64,000 nucleotides of DNA, taken from positions 620,001-684,000 of the forward strand of contig NZ_BAAAOK010000011.1 of the NCBI RefSeq assembly GCF_039530285.1, given 5' to 3'. Position numbers and translations under genes: made by a program. Shown here piece after piece: positions 43,401 to 52,700 of this stretch; within the stretch, counting starts at the first letter, position 1; each line of letters starts with the position of its first letter. The DNA is from Actinomadura_C alba. GTDB taxonomy: Bacteria; Actinomycetota; Actinomycetes; Streptosporangiales; Streptosporangiaceae. The notes beneath the pieces are model-generated. The model was not told the origin of the DNA. It did no database searches and was given only the letters and a program-made list of their open reading frames with translations.

Positions 43401-44533
43401 TGCTGGAACCGCCGCCCCGGGTGCGCGCCTGCGCGCTGGAACTGGAACGGTTCCCCGCGTACGTGTACGACCTCGCCGGGCTGGGCGAACACGCCGCCGC
43501 GATCCGTACCGCGCTGCCCAACGTGGAGATCTTCTACGCGGCCAAGGCCAACCCGGACCCGCCGATCCTCGCGGCCCTCGAGCCATACGTCGACGGGATC
43601 GAGGTGTCGTCCGGTGGCGAGCTGGCCCACGTGGCGCGCGCGCTGCCCGGCGCGCGGCTGGCCTTCGGCGGCCCCGGCAAGACCGACGAGGAGCTCGAGC
43701 TCGCCCTGCGCACCGGCGTCCACCGCATCCACGTCGAGAGCCCGCGGGAGCTGGAGCGGCTGGCCGCGATCGCCCGGCGGCTGGGGCACGAACCCGGCGT
43801 GCTGCTGCGCGCCAATCTCGACGTCACGGTGGCCGGGGCGGCGCTCACGATGGACGGCCCGTTCGGCATGGACGACGCCGCCATCGCCCGGTGCCTGGAG
43901 CTACTGCCCCGGATGCCGTGGGTCAGGCCGTACGGCGTGCACGCGCACCTGGCGTCCGGGCTGGCCGCGCCGGTCATGCTGGAACTGGCCGGCCGGATCG
44001 TGCGCTGGGCCGATCGCATGGACGCCGCCGAGGTGAACCTGGGCGGCGGGATGGCGGTCGACTACCGCGCTCCCGGCGAGCGCTTCGACTGGGCGGCGTA
44101 CGGGGCCGGGTTGGCCCGGCTGGCGGCGGACGGCCGGGCGCTGCGCGTGGAGCCGGGCCGGGCGGTCGCCGCCTATCACGGCTGGTACGTCACCGACGTG
44201 CTGGAGGTGAAGCACACCCGGGATGCGGCGTTCGCGGTGCTGCGCGGCGGTACCCACCATCTGCGCACCCCCGCCGCCAAGGGTCACGACCAGCCGTTCG
44301 CCGTCCTGCCGCGCTGGGGCGCGGCCGAGCCGGACGGCGGCCCGCCCGGGACGGCGACACTGGTCGGGCAGCTGTGCACGCCGAAGGACGTGTTCGCCCG
44401 CGCCGTGCCGGTCGGCCGCCTGCGCGAGGGCGACCTCGTGGCGTTCGGGATGGCCGGCGCGTACGCCTGGAACATCTCGCACCACGGCTTCCTGATGCAC
44501 CCCGAGCCGGCGTTCCACTACCTGACCGGGTGA
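43400..44533 (+). CDS. Type III PLP-dependent decarboxylase (ornithine/DAP decarboxylase fold)
   Basis: A 377-residue alanine-racemase-fold decarboxylase. The PLP lysine is in EIFYAAKANPDPP near residue 48. Other motifs are GIEVSSGGELAHV, VHRIHVESPREL, GVHAHLASGL near residue 180, EVNLGGGMAVDY, VEPGRAVAAYHG and, near the C-terminus, GQLCTPKDVFAR (Cys-x-x-x-Asp), followed by GDLVAFGMAGAYAWN. In vibrioferrin-like pathways a related enzyme (PvsE) decarboxylates a seryl-citrate intermediate. It ends the operon. Confidence 0.9.
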   Translation: MLEPPPRVRACALELERFPAYVYDLAGLGEHAAAIRTALPNVEIFYAAKANPDPPILAALEPYVDGIEVSSGGELAHVARALPGARLAFGGPGKTDEELELALRTGVHRIHVESPRELERLAAIARRLGHEPGVLLRANLDVTVAGAALTMDGPFGMDDAAIARCLELLPRMPWVRPYGVHAHLASGLAAPVMLELAGRIVRWADRMDAAEVNLGGGMAVDYRAPGERFDWAAYGAGLARLAADGRALRVEPGRAVAAYHGWYVTDVLEVKHTRDAAFAVLRGGTHHLRTPAAKGHDQPFAVLPRWGAAEPDGGPPGTATLVGQLCTPKDVFARAVPVGRLREGDLVAFGMAGAYAWNISHHGFLMHPEPAFHYLTG

Positions 44534-44795
44534 CCCTCAGAAGTGACAACTGCCCTGCTGCCAGTCCGCTAGCCGAGGTCGTACGGCGGTGGGCATGCGC
44601 GGAAAGCTGTCAGCGGCTGGGGTCGTTATCGTCAGCGTTGTCGTCAGCCGAAGGGCGCCACGTGTGGCCTCCAGGTTCTTAAGGTGCCCGTACGACCCCG
44701 TGAGGGCGCGGCGGTGCCGGACCCCCTAAGAGGTCTCGCACCGCCACGCTCTCCTGCCTCCGGCGCCGCGCGCCTGCCTGGACTGCTGGACGTGG

Positions 44796-45035
44796 ATGTC
44801 GTATTCGCGCAACCGGTGCCGAGCCTGCCAGGGCTGGCGGAGCGCCGGGCGCCAGCTCGGTCGGTGCGCCCGGCGCCAACGCGACGGCCTGGCCCTGCAC
44901 ACGGGTTACTGCCGCGGATGCAGCTGGCACCTGAGCACCAACGGACCCGAGGCCGCGGACGAGCCGTTCACACAGCTGTGGCTGGGCGAACCACTTCCGC
45001 CCGCGCCACGCGTGCGAAAGTATCCCTTGGGCGGA
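44796..45035 (+). pseudogene. Zinc-ribbon N-terminal fragment of an integrase-like protein
   Basis: The open frame (back to 44730) reads ACLDCWTWMSYSRNRCRACQ, GRCARRQRDGLALHTGYCRGC and WHLSTNGPEAADEPFTQLWL. Paired Cys-x2-Cys motifs followed by an FTQLW helix resemble the N-termini of actinomycete tyrosine integrases as I remember them. After about 45035 the frame no longer looks coding and runs antisense through a resolvase fragment. The catalytic domain is missing, so this is a remnant. The family assignment is tentative. Confidence 0.45.
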
Positions 45036-45059
45036 CCGGCCGCCGCACTCTGCCCGGAT

Positions 45060-45407
45060 GAAGTTCGACAGGGGCCCGGACAGGACGCGCAGGGCGACGC
45101 CGCGCGCGGTGCACCAGTCGCGCACGGAGTGGATGTCGACGAGGTCACGGCACAGGCGGAACAGCTTCGACACTGTCAGCACGTCACCCGGGTGCGCGGC
45201 CGCAGCCACCTTCGCGAACGCGGGCCGCTCCAGCGCGGGGATCTTCGAGGTGGTCGCCGGGTCCTCGAACAGCAGCACCCCCTCGGCCGGGCGGAACCCT
45301 TCGGCGACGCCCTCGACCCGGACCAGGAGGCCGGCCTCGGTGAGGATGTGCCGCTGCCGCAGCAGCGACTGGGTCGCGGTGGACACGCGCGAGTAGAGGA
45401 TCCGCAC
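45060..45407 (-). pseudogene. Serine recombinase/resolvase N-terminal fragment
   Basis: From GTG 45407 (GAGGAG upstream), the frame reads MRILYSRVSTATQSLLRQRH (catalytic Ser in RVST), FEDPATTSKIPALERPAFAK and GDVLTVSKLFRLCRDLVDI. This covers the catalytic N-terminal domain to about residue 115. Beyond LSGPLSN it runs into non-family sequence antisense to the integrase-like fragment. The helix-turn-helix and rest are missing, so it is probably non-functional. The usual LDRLGR box is altered to LFRLCR. Confidence 0.65.
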
Positions 45408-45557
45408 CGAAGGCTCCTCGAGGAAGTGGCGGAGCCCCTTCTACCTGTCGGGAAATCCTGTCGTCAATCCGAGCGCGGGACGGGCGCCTTGGACCGGACG
45501 ACTGGATGCTGCGCTGCGCAATATTGGCTACCTCTTACCCTGTGGCAAGATCGCCTG

Positions 45558-45965
45558 ATGCTAAAATTCACAGATTTCATCATTGACTGCCCGGACCCGA
45601 TGAAGCTGGCGGCCTTCTACGCCGCGGTGACAGGCCGCCCCATCAAGAACAGCCACGACAAGGACAACTGGGCCGGCATCGCCTTCGGCGAGATCGAGCT
45701 GGCCTTCCAGCGGGTGGACGGCTACCGCGCCCCGCGCTGGCCCGACGACGAACACCCCAAGCAGTTCCACCTCGACTTCGAAGTGGACGAGATCGAACCC
45801 GAACAGCGCCGCGTCGTCGAACTTGGCGCGACACTGCAGAAGGACTTCATCGGACCCGAGGGCTACGGCTGGCGGGTCTACACCGACCCGGTCGGGCATC
45901 CCTTCTGTCTGTGCCGCAACAAAGGGGTCACGTGGACCGACAAAGGGGTGGTGTTTCCCTACTAA
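45558..45965 (+). CDS. VOC-family (glyoxalase-like) protein
   Basis: A 135-residue protein of two beta-alpha-beta-beta-beta modules: DFIIDCPDPMKLAAFYAAVTGRP, then FHLDFEVDEIEPEQRRVVELGA and GWRVYTDPVGHPFCLC. Potential metal residues are His in FHLDFEV and the final Glu-replacing region. Actinomycetes carry many such proteins acting in resistance or small-molecule conversion; the substrate is unknown. It lies among mobile fragments, with a CAATATTGG element upstream. After its stop, an orphan in-frame stretch (about 45966-46082) looks like the tail of another lost gene. Confidence 0.85.
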   Translation: MLKFTDFIIDCPDPMKLAAFYAAVTGRPIKNSHDKDNWAGIAFGEIELAFQRVDGYRAPRWPDDEHPKQFHLDFEVDEIEPEQRRVVELGATLQKDFIGPEGYGWRVYTDPVGHPFCLCRNKGVTWTDKGVVFPY

Positions 45966-46164
45966 AGAGCTTGTGGCCGACTCGCCGCCCACCTCGCCGA
46001 GACCCGATCAGCGGGTGCGGCGCTGATCGTCTGGTCCTGCACCGAGGCCGGCTTGGACCTGCCGGTGCCCCCTCTCCCCTGACCAGGTCATCCAGGGGCT
46101 CGGCTCCCTAGAGCCTCTCCGACGGATCTTGTGACCGTCATGGGCGCCGGGTCGTTGGCATGTC

Positions 46165-46773
46165 ATGGGGCGGGGAGATCTGTCGAACGCGGAGTGGGTC
46201 CGGCTGAAGCCACACCTGCCGAAGTCCGGTATGCGTGGCGGCCGTTGGGCCGGCCGCCGCAGGATCATCAACGGGATCCTGTACCGGCAGCGCACCGGGG
46301 CGCCATGGCGGGATCTGCCTGCGCGTTTCGGTCCGTGGAAGACCGTGTACGAGCGACATCGACGCTGGTCGGCGGACGGCACGTGGGACAAGATCTTCGC
46401 CGCAGTCCTGGCCGCCGCCGACGCGGAAGGCCGGATCGACTGGTCGATGGTGAGCGTCGATTCAACCTCCTGCCGGGCCCACCAGCACGCCGCCGGGGCT
46501 CGCAGGAGAGCGCTGCGGGCCTGCGACGACGTCAGATCAGGCACACCATTCCCGAGCCGAAGAACCAGCGGGCCAACCGGCAAGCCCGTGGGAGCAAGGG
46601 CGGTCGGCCCGTCGGCTTCGACAAGACGATCTACAAGCGCAGGAACGAAGTTGAACGGACGATCAACGCCATCAAGAACTTCCGGGCCGTGGCGACGAGG
46701 CTCGATAAAGCGCGCCTACGTCTTCCACGGCACCGTCACTGTCGTCGCGATCCGGCTTTGGCTCCGTTCGTGA
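46165..46773 (+). pseudogene. IS5-family transposase, internally deleted and frameshifted
   Basis: The first frame encodes MGRGDLSNAEWVRLKPHLPK, RRIINGILYRQRTGAPWRDLP, FGPWKTVYERHRRW and the first catalytic Asp in MVSVDSTSCRAHQHAAGARR. Around 46510 the sequence jumps frame to RRQIRHTIPEPKNQRANRQA and IYKRRNEVERTINAIKNFRA (the catalytic Glu), skipping the central part that normally carries the second Asp. It then returns to the first frame for KRAYVFHGTVTVVAIRLWL. Two frame changes and a missing Asp make it inactive. Confidence 0.88.
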
Positions 46774-46782
46774 CGCGCCGAA

Positions 46783-47190
46783 CTAGCGGCCGAGCTCATA
46801 GTCGAACCAGATCCGGTGGGTGCCGTCCGGGTCGACTGCGATGCCGCCAGTTCCAGTGATACCAGCCAACGTGCCCGTCCCACTGGCCGGCACGATGATG
46901 AAGAACTCGCTCTCCCTCCCTTCGCCCAGGGTCGTCGCGGAGTGCGCAAAGTTGAAGGCGCCCGCCTGCCCATGGAGTGTTCCTTCGAAGGACTCCATCG
47001 CGACATACGTCCCCGTCCCGCTGGGCTGGTCGAACGCCGAGGTGAACAATGTGGTGGACCGCCCGACGACCTCGCCTTCGTACTGCTTCTCCATCGTGGC
47101 GACGCCGACGGACAACGCTGTCTCGATCGCGGGGCTGGGCACCGGCGCCGGGGTGAAGTCGGCAACTTTGAATGTTCCTGAAGCTCGCAT
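46783..47190 (-). CDS. DUF3224 protein
   Basis: A 135-residue protein started at MRASGTFKVADFTPAP; a slightly longer GTG start at 47214 exists. The segments ATMEKQYEGEVVGRSTTLF, GTYVAMESFEGTLHGQAGAF and AGITGTGGIAVDPDGTHRIWFDYEL are typical of this small beta-barrel family of unknown function. It lies inside the inverted repeats of an IS5-like remnant, ending 10 nt beyond the transposase remnant in the opposite orientation. Its frame is intact. Confidence 0.82.
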   Translation of the reverse strand: MRASGTFKVADFTPAPVPSPAIETALSVGVATMEKQYEGEVVGRSTTLFTSAFDQPSGTGTYVAMESFEGTLHGQAGAFNFAHSATTLGEGRESEFFIIVPASGTGTLAGITGTGGIAVDPDGTHRIWFDYELGR

Positions 47191-47429
47191 CCCCGGATGC
47201 CGCACCACCGACAACGCCGCCGAGTAGTACGACCATGATCCGTCGGACAGGCCCTAGCATCTCTCGCTCCCAAAAAGCCCAGGTGGCGGCAGGCCCCTTG
47301 GGACCCCACGAACCGCAATCGTGATCACTACCCAGCTACTTTGGGGCTGGGGACACCTTCGGGAGCGGAGCGCCGACTCGCCCTGCTGCCCGGCACCCTG
47401 TCATCCAGCTCGACGGGGTACGCCAGCGC

Positions 47430-47819
47430 ATGGACGCAGGCCTACGGCACGCACTGCCCGGCGTGGAGACAGAACGCTGGACCGACCCCGCTGCGGAGAT
47501 GGCCATGTACACCTCGCAGGTGCTGACGATGGCCGGCGACCCGGAAGCGTGGGAGGCACAAGATCGGGCGCTTGCCGCCTACCCGGCCGACGACCCGATG
47601 GACCGGCCGCTGATCCTCCTCGACCGGGCCCGGCACCTTGCGCAACACGGTGAGGCGGAAGAAGCCTCGAGGACCGCCGCAGGCGCCATCACGGCGCTGT
47701 CGGCCGACTTGCGAGTGCCGTTGCTCATGGCTCAGGTGAGCGGAGTCGCCGCCAAGATCGAGACGCTGTCCCCCGCATCCGCGGATGAGCTACGCGACCG
47801 ATTGGGTTCCAGAGGCTGA
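47430..47819 (+). pseudogene. C-terminal fragment of a helix-turn-helix regulator
   Basis: The 129-residue frame has EAWEAQDRALAAYPADDPMD, RPLILLDRARHLAQHGEAEE and DLRVPLLMAQVSGVAAKIET. These match the TPR-like C-terminal part of XRE-type actinomycete regulators. The N-terminal DNA-binding domain is absent; sequence upstream toward 47258 has no matching frame. It is probably a truncated leftover. Confidence 0.55.
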
Positions 47820-48140
47820 CGGTAGGTGCGTCCTGTGGGTATCCGGTCAACTCGAACCTCAGGTGGAATTCGTGCGGGGAGTCGGGGCGGTGCGCTGCCG
47901 CGACGGCGATGGTGGCGTGCGGCCAGTTGAGGCTGACCACACGCCACCGGCCACGGTCGACCCCGCCTTAAACGTGACCCCCGTCGAGGTGCGTGCGGCA
48001 CACGCGTTCGTCCGACGACGAGGTTCCGAAAGTCAGATGGATCCGTTGCTTGGCGGCGGACAGGCTGGGGATCCGGTCGATCGGCGGGCAAGGCGATTTG
48101 ACCTCGATCTCGCTGTAGCTGATCGCGGCTTCGCACAGGT
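47740..48140 (-). pseudogene. Unrecognised leftward coding remnant, interrupted by a stop
   Basis: One leftward frame has protein-like content in two pieces: AAISYSEIEVKSPCPPIDRI and LSAAKQRIHLTFGTSS before a TAA at 47970-47968, then RGRWRVVSLNWPHATIAVAA and PHEFHLRFELTGYPQDAPTV after it. The second piece resembles small beta-rich proteins ending with a GYP..AP..W motif. I cannot name the family. The in-frame stop and lack of a start point to decay. Confidence 0.35.
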
Positions 48141-48203
48141 AAGCGGCGGAGCCTCCAGATGAGCGCTGGGGATCTGGTCCCTGGCCTGAGGCTCTGTGTT
48201 GCC

Positions 48204-48247
48204 GGAGCGGGTGACGGGAATCGGACCCGCGCTCTTAGGTTGGCAAG
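48204..48247 (-). tRNA. 3' fragment of tRNA-Gly (GCC), likely attachment-site remnant
   Basis: Leftward, CTTGCCAA (anticodon loop with GCC) continues into GAGCGCGGGTCCGATTCCCG (T-arm) and CACCCGCTCC (acceptor 3' strand). The 5' half and a pairing anticodon stem are missing, so this is not a functional tRNA. Such 3' tRNA pieces are typically left where an integrase has inserted an element. It lies at the right edge of the mobile debris. Confidence 0.75.
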
Positions 48248-48398
48248 TCACTCCCAGCGCTCGTCGCTCACCTGCCATGCGGCTGACCTGCGCCGACGCG
48301 ATGACATCGCCGTGAGTGTCCGTACATGCCCCTGATTGCTCGCTCTAACGGGCACGCAACGGGCAAGGCCAGAACGGACGGGGGCTAACCGCCGCTTT

Positions 48399-48770
48399 TC
48401 AGGCGGCCGTTCCCGCCCGCTTGGCGGCCAGGCAGATCCGGGCCAGGTCGTTGAGCGCGTCTGCCCACCGCTCGTCGAGCGTGCGGGTGTCGCCCGGGCC
48501 CTTGGCCGCCGCCAGCGTGTCGAGCACCAGCCGGAACACCGGCCAGTCGGCCGCGTCGATCGACCCCTCGAAGTCGACTCCGCCCTCGGCGACCTCGTCG
48601 AAGTCGATGTTGCGGGCGAACGACGCGAAGGCAGCCTCGGCGGCGACCACACCGATGCGCATGGCGAGGACAGACGGGGGCGTGTTGGGCGCGGCCTCGG
48701 GGGACGGGCCGCCGGGGGACGGGCCGCCGGGGGACGGAGCCTCGGGGGATGGAGCCTTGATAGAACCCAT
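48399..48770 (-). CDS. DUF222-like remnant or small hypothetical protein with PSPGG repeats
   Basis: A 123-residue frame. The N-terminus has a short tandem repeat (PSPEAPSPGGPSPGGPSPEA). The C-terminal half, VDFEGSIDAADWPVFRLVLD and RTLDERWADALNDLARICLA, resembles the end of the DUF222 domain of 13E12/HNH endonuclease proteins (Rt..qRrADAL). The HNH part is missing. It could be a decayed fragment or a domesticated small protein. Confidence 0.5.
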   Translation of the reverse strand: MGSIKAPSPEAPSPGGPSPGGPSPEAAPNTPPSVLAMRIGVVAAEAAFASFARNIDFDEVAEGGVDFEGSIDAADWPVFRLVLDTLAAAKGPGDTRTLDERWADALNDLARICLAAKRAGTAA

Positions 48771-48852
48771 GTTCGAAGTCTATGCAGCGACACCGACACC
48801 GTGTTCGAAGTTCGGCCGATCCGTCACGAGGCGATCCGTCACGAGGCGACGG

Positions 48853-49629
48853 TCACGAGGCGATGGCGGCGAGATAGGCCTGTGACTGGGTGAAGCACAG
48901 TTCGCCGTCGGCCAGCACCGGCCGCATCCCGGTCACGGCTCCGCCGTCGAGCTCGGCCCTGAGCTCCGCGCGGATCTGCTCGGCGGCGTCCTCGGCCGTG
49001 TGCGACTGCGCCATCCATGCGTCGACGGGCCGTACGACCTCGAACGCCGTGGAGCGCTTGACCTCCGCGCCGACCTCGGCCAGCAGCTCGGCGATCTGCT
49101 GGATGGTGAGCAGGGTCGCGTGCGAGGGGTCGCGGAGCCGTTCGTGCCGGTCGGGGTCGCCCGGAGCGTCCGTCCTGATCAGGTCGGCGATGATCAGGCT
49201 TGCGCCGGACCGGCTGACCCGTACCATCTCGCGCAGCGCGGCGAGCGGCTCCTCGAAGTGGTGCAGCGAGAAGCGGGTGATCACCAGGGTGAAGGAGCGA
49301 TCGAGGAAGGGCAGTTCACCGGCATCGCCCCGCGCGAAGGTGACGTTCGTGATGGCCGCGCGGTCGGCCTCGCGCTTGCCCTGTTCGAGCATCGCGGGCG
49401 TGGCGTCGAGCGCGGTCACGTGGCGTACCCGCCGGCTCAGCGCGCGCGACACGAGACCGGTGCCGCACGCGACCTCGAGGCAGATGTCCTCGGTGTCGAG
49501 CTCCGGTTCGACGAACTTCACCAGCCCGGTCAAGCGACTGGTAAAGGTCTGGTTCAATTGCGGATCCGCGAACGTCTTCGCCTGCTTGGTGAACTCCCTG
49601 AGGATGTTCTCTTGGTGCGTCACCGTCAC
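48853..49629 (-). CDS. SAM-dependent class I methyltransferase
   Basis: A 258-residue enzyme starting at GTG 49629, with GGAGG 6 nt upstream. The SAM-binding motif is CLEVACGTGLVSRALSRR near residue 50, followed by ALDATPAMLEQ, ARGDAGELPFLDRSFTLVIT and FSLHHFEEPLAALREMVRV, the UbiE/MenG-like set. The C-terminal part is unlike quinone methyltransferases, so the substrate is open. It lies just upstream of the Adn helicase genes' 3' end on the same strand. Confidence 0.87.
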   Translation of the reverse strand: MTVTHQENILREFTKQAKTFADPQLNQTFTSRLTGLVKFVEPELDTEDICLEVACGTGLVSRALSRRVRHVTALDATPAMLEQGKREADRAAITNVTFARGDAGELPFLDRSFTLVITRFSLHHFEEPLAALREMVRVSRSGASLIIADLIRTDAPGDPDRHERLRDPSHATLLTIQQIAELLAEVGAEVKRSTAFEVVRPVDAWMAQSHTAEDAAEQIRAELRAELDGGAVTGMRPVLADGELCFTQSQAYLAAIAS

Positions 49630-49776
49630 GTCCGCCTCCCGGCCCGGGCGCCGACCGACCCCGCCTCTCACGAGCGCGGCCAAGGCCGGGCGGCGACCGG
49701 CCGGGGTCTCCAGCACCTTCATCGTCGTTCCAGGGATCATCCCTGGAAAGGCAGCCGGTGGCCAGAGGCCGACAGG

Positions 49777-52700
49777 TCATTTAACGGGGATTGTGTCAAG
49801 GAGCACAGTCAGCCCCTCGAGGTCGAGCAGATCCGCGGGCCGTACAGTCACATTGGCGGCGACATAGTGGAAGGCGGCGCTGACCTGCTCGATGGGCACG
49901 TCGGCGAGCCGGGCCCACGCGATGCGATAGGCCGCGAGCTGCACGGACGCCGCTCGGGCCTCGTCGCCCGACGGCGGTGATCCGGTCTTCCAGTCGACCA
50001 CCTCGTAGCCGTCGTCGGTGCGGAAGACCGCGTCCATCCGGCCCCGGATCAACCGGTCGCCGATCACCGTCTCGAACGCCACCTCGACGTCGAGCGGTTC
50101 GCGGGCCGCCCACACCGACTCCTCGAACCTGGCGCGCAACGTCGCGAACTCGCCGTCGTCGGCCGCCCCTTCGTCGGCGGCGCCCGGCAGGTCGTCGGGG
50201 TCGAGCAGCCGCTGCTGCCCCCACCGCGTCTCGAGCCAGCGGTGGAAGGCGGTGCCGCGCCGGGCGTACGGCGCGGGCCGGCGCGGCATGGGCCGGCGGA
50301 TGTGCCGGGCCAGTGCCTCGGGGTCACGGGCGAGTGACACGAGCGAGCTCACCGACAGCTGAACGGGCAGCGCCACCTTCAGGCCGTCGCCGCCGCGCCC
50401 GCGGTCACGCTCGGCCAGCAGCAGTTCCACGTCGCGCGCCCAGGCCGACATGCGGCGGCGGTCGGGGGCCATGAGGCCCGCGTCGCCCGCCCACGTCGGG
50501 GTACGGCCGGTCATCGCCGCGTCGACCATGCCGGCGCCCTCGACGATCGCCGCGTGCCGGTCCCCGGCCGGCGGCCGAGGCCACGCGGCGGTATCGGGCT
50601 CGGCGAGCAGCGGGTTGACGGCCCCTTCCGCCGGCGGGTCCGTCCACACCGGCACCGATCCGGCGCCGGCGAGGCAGGTCTCCCTGATCTCCTCGAGGAA
50701 AGGTGAGGGCCCGAGTGGCCGGCTCGCCGCTCCCCACCAGTACCCGGTGGCGATGAGCAGGTAGGAGGCGCGGGTCACCGCCACGTAGGCGAGCCGGCGT
50801 TCCTCTCGCATGTCGCGTTCGGAGCACGCCTCGTCGAACGCCGCGAGGTCGTCCTTCTCCAGACCCGTCAGGTTCGGCAGGTCGGCCCGGTCGCCACGGA
50901 GCGGGAAGGGCAGCAACCGGGGGTTGTCGGTCCATTTGGTGCCGCTGCGCGGCGGCGACGGGAAGATCGATCCCTTGGCCGGGCCGCCGTTCTTCTGCGG
51001 GGTGTACGACAGGCCGGGAACGACGACCACCGGCCACTCGAGGCCCTTGGCCGCGTGCACCGTCAGCAACTTCACGCTGTTGGTCTCGCCGACCCGGCCC
51101 GCCTCGAGCCCGAACTCCTCGGCCTCGGCCGCCTGCAGGTAGGCGAGGAACGCTCCGAGCGTGGGGTCCTCGGCGTCACCGGCGAAGCGGGCGGCGGCGT
51201 CGATGAAGGCGTCGAGGTCCGCTCGCGCGGTCACCGGGTCGAGCCCGGACCGGGCCGCCACCTCGATGTCCAGTCCGAGTACCCGCTCGGCCTCGGTGAC
51301 CAGGTCGGGCAGTGGCAGGCCGACCTGCCCGCGCAGGTTACGCAGCTCGTCGCGCAGCCGCCGCAGCCGCCGCAGGCCCTCCGGCGTGTAGTGCTCCGGG
51401 GGGCCGAGATCGTCGAGCGCGTCGACGAGGCTGCCGGTCTCCTCGCTCAGCTCGCTGACCAGTTGCCGCAGCGGATCGGTGTCGTCGGCGCGGTCCCGCG
51501 GCGCTTCGCCTTGGCTCTCGCCCTCCGGCGGCTCCTCGCGCGTGACGTCACGTGCCACCTCGCGCGCCAGCTCGCGGGCCCGCCGGCCGAGCGCCACCAG
51601 GTCACGAGGGCCGATGCGCCATCGGGGGCCGGTGAGCAGCCGCGCCAGGGAGGCGCCGGCCGTGGGGTCGTGCATCACCTTGAGCGTGGCGACGACGTCC
51701 TGTACCTCGGGCACGGTGAGCAGCCCGCCGAGCCCGACCACCTCGACCGGGATCCCCCTGGATTCGAGGGCCCGGCGGATGAGGGGGAACTGCGATCGCT
51801 TGCGTGCGAGCACGGCCACATCGGAGAACCGCAGCCCTTCGGTCCGCTCCTCGGCCCAGGGCTCCCCGTCTGGGGCCGTCTCCGGCGGCAGGGCCTGCAG
51901 GTGGGCGATGCGGGCGGCGACCCGTTCCGCCTCGTCCTCGGCGGTCGCCAGCAGCGCGCACTCGACCCGTCCGCGCTCACGGCGGGACGGCCCGGAGAGC
52001 AACCGGGGGACGACCTGGGCGTCCGCGCGCAGCTCCTCCTGTACCCGCGCCGCGACGTCGAGCACCCGGTCGCCGTTGCGGAAGCTGACCGACAGCCGCT
52101 CCACGGGCGCGGGCACCACCGTCTCGTCACCGGCCATCGGCGCCGGGCCACGGGCCACGGGCGCCTGGTCCCGGCGCAGCGGGAAGTCGCGGGCGAACCG
52201 CAGCAGGTTGCCCGCGCTGGCGCCGCGCCACCCGTAGATGGACTGGCACGGGTCGCCCACCGCCGTGACGGGATGCCCGGCGTTCCCGTGCACCGGTCCG
52301 AACAGCGACCGCAGGAGCACCAGCTGGGCGTGGCTCGTGTCCTGGTACTCGTCGAGCAACACGACGGCGTAGCGCGAGCGCTCGACCAGCCCGACCTCGG
52401 GATGCCGGTAGGCGATCCGGGCGGCCAGCGCCATCTGATCCCCGTAGTCGATCACCTCGCGCCGGCTCTTGGCCTGGGTGTACGCCTCGATGAGCGGCAG
52501 GAGCTGCTCGCGTACGGCGTGCCGCTCCACGATGGTCCGCTGCGGCTTCAGCGGCTTCTTCACCGCGGCCAGGCGCTCGTGCAGCCACTCGCCGACCTTG
52601 CGCACGTCGTCGCCGGTGCGCAGATGCTCCGACAGGTCGCCGGAGAGCTCCATGACGGCCTTGGTGACCGTGTCGGGCGCCCAGTCGATCCGGTCCATCG

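Larger units (their letters stand above)
46108..47257. mobile_element. IS5-family element remnant enclosing a DUF3224 gene
   Basis: Inverted repeats lie at 46108-46128 (CTAGAGCCTCTCCGACGGAT) and 47237-47257 (ATCCGTCGGACAGGCCCTAG, reversed). They agree at 19 of 21 positions, and the ends read CTAG on both sides. Inside are a decayed transposase gene (46165-46773) and an opposing DUF3224 gene. The GGGCCTGTCCGACGGATC-type end fits IS5-family (IS427-like) elements. The presence of a passenger between transposase and right repeat is unusual, so the right end may come from a second copy. Confidence 0.72.
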
